Shown piece by piece: positions 59,896-64,000 of a stretch of 64,000 bases of DNA. Position numbers and translations under genes: made by a program. This stretch comes from Candidatus Rokuibacteriota bacterium. GTDB lineage: Bacteria; Methylomirabilota; Methylomirabilia; Rokubacteriales; CSP1-6. The stretch is from positions 1 through 64,000 of the forward strand of contig QHSP01000033.1 in NCBI GenBank assembly GCA_003220495.1, in the 5' to 3' direction. The notes beneath the pieces were generated by a model. That model was not told the origin of the DNA. It made no database searches and saw nothing but the letters and a program-made list of their open reading frames with translations. Positions within the stretch are counted from its first letter, which is position 1; each line of letters opens with the position of its first letter.

Positions 59896-60015
59896 GCTGC
59901 TGAGAAGGGTGCAGATGCGAGGCGGAGCCCGAGGCCCGACTGAGGCGTATGCCGCATACGCCGCAGGGAGGGGCGAGGGCTCCAACGAAGCAGATGCGCC
60001 CTTATCAGCAGCCTC
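59893..60015. repeat. MITE/REP-like element with terminal inverted repeats
   Basis: About 123 bp bounded by near-perfect inverted repeats: AGGCTGCTGAGAAGGG (from 59894) and, on the other strand, AGGCTGCTGATAAGGG (from 60014 leftwards). The inside is itself palindromic, with GAGCCC/GGGCTC arms and a central GCGTATGC-C-GCATACGC. No open reading frame fits inside. It fills the space between the peroxiredoxin stop and the convergent permease stop and may also act as a terminator. Other copies in the genome are expected but none occurs in this window. Confidence 0.75.
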
Positions 60016-60017
60016 GC

Positions 60018-60866
60018 CTAGCGGCGATATCGACGCTGGATCCAAAGGTTCGAAACCGCGCTAAGCGACAGAGTGGCCGTCATGAGCACGAACGACAGCG
60101 CCGCCCCGAACGGCCAGTTGTTGAGCCCCGCAAACTGGCCATAAACAAGCGGCCCCATCATCTGGAAGCGCGGCCCGCCCAGGAGGATCGGCGTGGCGTA
60201 GGCGTTCATCCCGAGGATGAATACTAGAATTGTGCCGGCGAGCACGCCCGGCAGCGCCAGCGGCAGGATCACGCGCCGGAACACCTGGAGCGGCCGCGCG
60301 CCGAGGCTCGCCGCGGCGTCCTCGATGGCCGGGTCGATGCCTTCGATCACGCTCTCGAGCGTGAGCACCATGAACGGCAGGTTGATCGCCGTGATGCCGA
60401 CGATCACCGCGCCCTCGGTGTACATGAGCTGGAGCGGCCGGTCGATCAGCCCGACCACGCCGAGAAGCGTATTGAGCAGGCCCCGCGAGCCGAACATGAC
60501 CATCCAGCCGGCGGCGCGCACGGCGTTGCCGACGAACAACGGCAGCACCACCAGCATGACCAGGACGCTCTTCCAGCGCGACCCGGTGCGCGCGAGCGCG
60601 TAGGCCAGCGGGAATCCCAGCACCAGGCAGAGCACCATGCAAATCCCGGACACGCGTAACGTGCGCAGCAGCACCGCGACGTAATAGGGATCGGTGAAGA
60701 ACTTGACGTAGTTCTCGGCGGTGAGCGCCTCGACCATGAGGCGCCCGGGCACGAATCGGTTGAGGCTGTAACGAAAGAGGATCGCCAGCGGCACCAGCAG
60801 GCCGAGCACGACGGCCAGGGTGGCCGGGCCCACGAGGGCGCCGGCCACCGACCGCCGGGGCGCCAT
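60018..60866 (-). CDS. ABC transporter permease, PotB type
   Basis: 282 residues. ATG 60866 overlaps the SBP stop (TGATG). First helix PATLAVVLGLLVPLAILFRY, then TAENYVKFFTDPYYVAVLLR, LVLPLFVGNAVRAAGW and the EAA loop AAASLGARPLQVFRRVILPL. Six helices in total. It belongs to the spermidine/putrescine or 2-aminoethylphosphonate importer type. It pairs with the PotC-type permease at 63048. It is the last gene of the operon. Confidence 0.93.
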   Translation of the reverse strand: MAPRRSVAGALVGPATLAVVLGLLVPLAILFRYSLNRFVPGRLMVEALTAENYVKFFTDPYYVAVLLRTLRVSGICMVLCLVLGFPLAYALARTGSRWKSVLVMLVVLPLFVGNAVRAAGWMVMFGSRGLLNTLLGVVGLIDRPLQLMYTEGAVIVGITAINLPFMVLTLESVIEGIDPAIEDAAASLGARPLQVFRRVILPLALPGVLAGTILVFILGMNAYATPILLGGPRFQMMGPLVYGQFAGLNNWPFGAALSFVLMTATLSLSAVSNLWIQRRYRR

Positions 60867-61912
60867 CAGGCCTTGAAGATCTTGTCCCACCACTCTTTGA
60901 GCTGGCTGTCGTTCTTGGCGATGTAGTCGTAGTTCGGCGAGAGCAGCCGCGCCTGCTCGTCCTTGGTGAAGCCGATGCGCCTGGCCACCGCGTCGGGCAC
61001 CTTGGCGTTCGAGACGGTCGGGTTGTAGCCCATCGTCTCGGCGAAGCCGATCTGCGCCGAGGGCGCCAGCATCGCGTCCAGGTAGGCGTAGGCGGCCGCC
61101 TTGTTCGGCGCGTTCTTCGGGATGACGAAGTCGGAGACGTAGAGAACCACGCCCTCCTTCGGCGCGACCGCTTGCACGGGCACGCCCGCGTTCTGCCACA
61201 TGACGCCGCGCGCCTTCCACATGACGCACATGCCGACCTCGCCGGTCTTGAGCGCCTGGGCCATCGCCTCGTTGGTCGGGTACATCTTGAAGTTCAGCTT
61301 GCGCAGCTCCATCAGCTTGGCCTTGCCCGGCTCGAAATTCTCCATGTTGCCGCCGGAGATGAGCGTGGCAGCCTCGAGCATCCCGACGTACTGGATGTCG
61401 ATGACGCCCACCTTGCCGGCGTGCCTGGAATCCCACAGGTCGTTGTACGACGTCGGGGCCGGGCTGATCATCGCCGGATTGTAGAGAATGACCTGGCCGC
61501 TGTAGATGTGGCCGACCGAGAACGGCGTCTTCATCGGCGCCAGGAGATGGGGCGCGCTGGCGATCTTCGTGTAGTCGATCGGCTCCAGGACGCCCGCGTT
61601 GAACATCTCGCGCGACCCGGCGGCGCTCAGCGCCTGCAGATCGGTCGTCCCGCGCGGCAGGCGCTGCTCGGCCACCAGCTTGGCGCGCCGCTGCGGGTCA
61701 CCGGCGATGTCGTGGACCACCTCGATGCCCTTGGGCGCGAGGATCGGCGTCTCCACGTTCTGCGTGAGGAGCTTGGAGTAATCGCCGCCCCAGGTGCCCA
61801 GCACCATCTTCTCGGCCGCCGTGCCGCGCCCGGGACGCCCGAGCGTGGCAACGCCGGCGACGGCCAAGCCCTTCACGAACCGCCGGCGTGTGAAATCGTT
61901 CGACTTGTTCAT
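60866..61912 (-). CDS. ABC transporter spermidine/putrescine-type substrate-binding protein
   Basis: 348 residues with a Tat-type signal (TRRRFVKGLAVAGVATLG). The mature part: EKMVLGTWGGDYSKLLTQNV, ILAPKGIEVVHDIAGDPQRR, VILYNPAMISPAPTSYNDLW and AVAPKEGVVLYVSDFVIPKN. These match the PotD/PhnS group that binds polyamines, aminoethylphosphonate or opines. It overlaps the ATPase by ATGA and the PotB-type permease by TGATG. Confidence 0.92.
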   Translation of the reverse strand: MNKSNDFTRRRFVKGLAVAGVATLGRPGRGTAAEKMVLGTWGGDYSKLLTQNVETPILAPKGIEVVHDIAGDPQRRAKLVAEQRLPRGTTDLQALSAAGSREMFNAGVLEPIDYTKIASAPHLLAPMKTPFSVGHIYSGQVILYNPAMISPAPTSYNDLWDSRHAGKVGVIDIQYVGMLEAATLISGGNMENFEPGKAKLMELRKLNFKMYPTNEAMAQALKTGEVGMCVMWKARGVMWQNAGVPVQAVAPKEGVVLYVSDFVIPKNAPNKAAAYAYLDAMLAPSAQIGFAETMGYNPTVSNAKVPDAVARRIGFTKDEQARLLSPNYDYIAKNDSQLKEWWDKIFKA

Positions 61913-63033
61913 CGATGATCCTCCTCTGGCTGATGTTCGTCTTCGAGCACGAGGCCCACTTCGACCGGCCACGACACGTGGACCGTCTCGCCGAGCGCCC
62001 ACGCCCGATCGCCGGCGGCGCCGGTGTTGGGCGCGTGAACGCGCAAGATCTCTCCCGAGCTCAACCGCACGTAATACTCGATGATGGCGCCGAGGTACGA
62101 GGCGAATTCCACGGTGCCCGCCACGCGGTTAGCGCGCGCGCTGTCCGCGAGGGCGCCGATCGCCAGACGCTCCGGCCGCAGCGCGAGCGCCCGCCGAGCG
62201 CCCGACGGCGACGCGCCCGGCGCTACCGCGCCGGCTGGCGCCGAGCGGCCGTCGTAGCGGAGCGTGAGGCCGCCGTCGCTCCGGAACACGCCGGGCTCGA
62301 CGAGCAGGCCCCGCAGGAAGTTCGTACGTCCGACGAAGCCGGCCACGAAGCGGTTGCGCGGATGCTCGTAGAGCTCTCGCTGGGTGCCGATCTGCTGGAT
62401 GGCGCCGGCCGACATGACCACGAGGCGGTCGGCCATCGCGAGCGCCTCGTCCTGGTCGTGCGTGACCATCACGGTGGTCAATCCGAGCGCGCGCTGGAGC
62501 TGGCGGATCTCGACGCGCACTTCTTCGCGCAGCTTCGCGTCCAGGTTCGACAGCGGCTCGTCGAGCAAGAGCGCGTCGGGCTCGATGACCAGCGCCCGCG
62601 CCAGCGCGACCCGCTGCTGCTGCCCGCCCGAGAGCTGGCGCGGCAGGCGATCGCCGAGGTCGTCGAGCCGCACCAGGCGTAGCGCCCGCGTCACCTTCTC
62701 ACGCACGACGGGCTCCGGCAGCTTGCGCATCTGCAGACCGAACGCGATGTTCTCGGCGGCGGTGAGGTGCGGGAAGAGCGCGTAGCCCTGGAAGACGAGC
62801 CCGGTATTCCGGCGGTGGGCCGGCATGTTCGTCACGTCGCGGCCGCCGAGCCGGATGCGGCCCGACGTCGCGGGGACGAACCCGGCGATCATCCGGAGGG
62901 TCGTCGTCTTCCCACACCCGCTCGGGCCGAGCAGCACGACCAGCTCGCCATGCTCGATCACGAGCGAGAAATCACGGACCGCGTGGACGTCGCCGTACCG
63001 CTTGGAGATTGCTTCCAGCTCGATGCGCGCCAT
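61909..63033 (-). CDS. ABC transporter ATP-binding protein, PotA type
   Basis: 374 residues. Walker [10 protein letters not shown] at about 36-44, VFQGYALFPHLTAAENIAFG with Q-loop, [15 protein letters not shown], Walker [22 protein letters not shown] switch. Long C-terminal TOBE region after about 240 (RPERLAIG ... RLSSGEILRVHAPN) binds regulator or substrate signals. It energises the PotB/PotC-type permeases. ATGA overlap with the SBP gene ties expression. Confidence 0.94.
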   Translation of the reverse strand: MARIELEAISKRYGDVHAVRDFSLVIEHGELVVLLGPSGCGKTTTLRMIAGFVPATSGRIRLGGRDVTNMPAHRRNTGLVFQGYALFPHLTAAENIAFGLQMRKLPEPVVREKVTRALRLVRLDDLGDRLPRQLSGGQQQRVALARALVIEPDALLLDEPLSNLDAKLREEVRVEIRQLQRALGLTTVMVTHDQDEALAMADRLVVMSAGAIQQIGTQRELYEHPRNRFVAGFVGRTNFLRGLLVEPGVFRSDGGLTLRYDGRSAPAGAVAPGASPSGARRALALRPERLAIGALADSARANRVAGTVEFASYLGAIIEYYVRLSSGEILRVHAPNTGAAGDRAWALGETVHVSWPVEVGLVLEDEHQPEEDHR

Positions 63034-63047
63034 TCGTTCGCGGCTCC

Positions 63048-63848
63048 TCACAGCACCCGCGCGAGCTTCACGTACCGGTCGGTGGCGACCATGGCCGCCC
63101 CGATGATGACAATCTGGAGCAGCGAGACCGCGGCGATGACCGGATCGATCCGCCACTCGAGATACTGCAAGATCGCGATGGGCAAGGTCGTCCGGCCCGG
63201 GCCGATCAGGAAGAGCGTCATCTCGAGATTGCCGAACGAGATGACGAAACCGAACAGCGCGGCCGCCACCATGCCCGGCCGGATGAGCGGCAAGGTGACG
63301 CGGCGAAACGTCGTCCACGGACCCGCGCCGAGATTCTGCGCCGCCTCCTCGACCGTGCGGTCGAACCCCACCAGGCTGGCGGTGACGAGCCGCACCGTCC
63401 ACGGGATCGTGACGACGACGTGGGCGAGGACGAGGCCGGGCAGCGAGGCGACGAGCGGCAGCCGCGTGAGGATCTCGGTCTCGACCTGGAACACGTAGAT
63501 CGCCGTGCCCGCCACCACGCCAGGGACGACGAGCGGCGTCAAGAGCACCAGGCCGAGGCTTTCCCTCCCCGGGAACCGATAGCGCGCCAGGCACAAGCTG
63601 GCCGGTACACCCAGGGCCAGTCCCGCCAGCATCGCGAACACGCCGACCTCGAGGCTGGTCACGAAGCCGTCCACGAAGTTGCGCTGGTCGAGAATCGCGC
63701 GGAACCAGCGCAGGGTGTACCCCGAGGGCGGGAACACGACCACCTCGTCGCGGAAGAAGCTGAGCCACGAGACGAGCACGAGCGGAAGCAGGATGAAGCC
63801 GAGGGCCAGGCCGGCGGCGACGAGGAGTGCCGCGCGGCCGGCGGTCAT
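63048..63848 (-). CDS. ABC transporter permease, PotC type
   Basis: 266 residues from ATG 63848, which overlaps the stop of the upstream amidohydrolase (ATGA); a TTG at 63863 would add 5 residues. First helix LLVAAGLALGFILLPLVLVS, EAA loop EAAQNLGAGPWTTFRRVTLP, and FVISFGNLEMTLFLIGPG near the end. It completes the importer with the PotB-type permease. Confidence 0.93.
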   Translation of the reverse strand: MTAGRAALLVAAGLALGFILLPLVLVSWLSFFRDEVVVFPPSGYTLRWFRAILDQRNFVDGFVTSLEVGVFAMLAGLALGVPASLCLARYRFPGRESLGLVLLTPLVVPGVVAGTAIYVFQVETEILTRLPLVASLPGLVLAHVVVTIPWTVRLVTASLVGFDRTVEEAAQNLGAGPWTTFRRVTLPLIRPGMVAAALFGFVISFGNLEMTLFLIGPGRTTLPIAILQYLEWRIDPVIAAVSLLQIVIIGAAMVATDRYVKLARVL

Positions 63849-64000
63849 GCCGCGGGCAGACAATTCCGGTGCAGCGCGCCGGCTTTCATGATGAGGGCCA
63901 GGCGCTCGCCCTGGCCCTGCAGCAGGCTGAGGTCGCGGAGGGGATTACCGTCCACGACCAGGAGGTCCGCGAACGCGCCCGGCGCGATGGTGCCGAGCTC
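63845..64000 (-). CDS. Amidohydrolase, C-terminal end (partial, 5' end off window)
   Basis: 51 C-terminal residues to the TGA at 63845. LGTIAPGAFADLLVVDGNPL is the signature of the cyclic amidohydrolase/imidazolonepropionase-like C-terminal beta-sandwich, followed by LALIMKAGALHRN. The catalytic barrel lies beyond the right edge. It is upstream and overlapping in the importer operon, suggesting that the imported compound is an amide or cyclic amidine. Confidence 0.85.
   Translation of the reverse strand, partial: ELGTIAPGAFADLLVVDGNPLRDLSLLQGQGERLALIMKAGALHRNCLPAA

Noticed and set aside
59828-60017. tRNA-Sec (selC) near the selenoprotein gene
   Set aside because: The palindromic sequence there does not fold as a cloverleaf and has no TPsiC or CCA-like end.

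Overview
The window is a visibly GC-rich bacterial chromosome segment with very dense coding. Many neighbouring genes share ATGA, GTGA or TGATG stop/start junctions. There is no rRNA, tRNA, CRISPR array, phage gene or transposase. The gene content is dominated by ABC importers for peptides, amino acids and iron- or polyamine-type solutes, luciferase-like (LLM) flavin oxidoreductases, amidohydrolases and aldolases, a xanthine-dehydrogenase-type molybdoenzyme and an AtuA/DUF4387 pair. Together these suggest an uncultured soil or subsurface heterotroph, for example of the Rokubacteria/Methylomirabilota type. That assignment is inferred from gene style, not proven.

Layout. 1-5036 (leftward): HpcH/HpaI aldolase, phosphotriesterase-like hydrolase, class C serine hydrolase, dihydroxyphthalate-decarboxylase-like protein and a partial NHL propeller. 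5176-8546 (rightward): a peptide-type binding protein with two permeases and no ATPase. 8547-10199: amidase with an extra GatC/AtzG-like tail. 10341-13376: alpha/beta hydrolase, FAH-family hydrolase, N-formylglutamate amidohydrolase-like protein and histidine phosphatase, joined by overlaps. 13388-16057: outer-membrane barrel, TauD-type dioxygenase and LLM enzyme. 16199-22185: deacetylase, Asp-box propeller, lactonase-like propeller, two deletion-scarred gene remnants, LLM enzyme, VOC protein, small barrel protein and cupin. 22205-27973: MFS carrier, haloacid-dehalogenase-like hydrolase and a large zinc-ribbon/cyclase/AAA/TPR regulator. 28419-33263: aldo/keto reductase, then a xanthine-dehydrogenase-type trimer with its own MoaD-like protein.

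33350-36590: leftward operon of a membrane-anchored protein, cytochrome P450, Gfo/Idh oxidoreductase and Ddn-like protein. 36685-42145 mixes intact genes (zinc-ribbon protein, an exported AlgH/YqgE protein, an ACMSD-like amidohydrolase, a thioredoxin-like protein) with four loci that appear broken by single-base frameshifts. 42161-45886: a second peptide-type ABC cassette without an ATPase, preceded by a tiny cysteine-rich protein. 45932-48458: DUF4387, AtuA and LLM. 48686-53479: AhpD-like protein, branched-chain-type binding protein, atypical SDR, serine hydrolase and VOC protein. 53643-59364: a complete iron-type ABC importer (binding protein, fused double permease, ATPase) with a TIM-barrel protein and an LLM enzyme. 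60018-64000: a spermidine/putrescine-type ABC operon after a partial amidohydrolase.

The most striking feature is at 59393-59827. It is a BCP/PrxQ-type peroxiredoxin in which an in-frame TGA replaces the peroxidatic cysteine codon and a bacterial SECIS-like hairpin follows directly. This reads as a selenocysteine peroxiredoxin that gene callers would split or lose. Immediately downstream is a 123-bp inverted-repeat, MITE-like element. Other points are three genes with promoters placed for leaderless transcripts, a likely non-canonical CTG start, and side-by-side internal and C-terminal deletion remnants at 19.3-19.7 kb.
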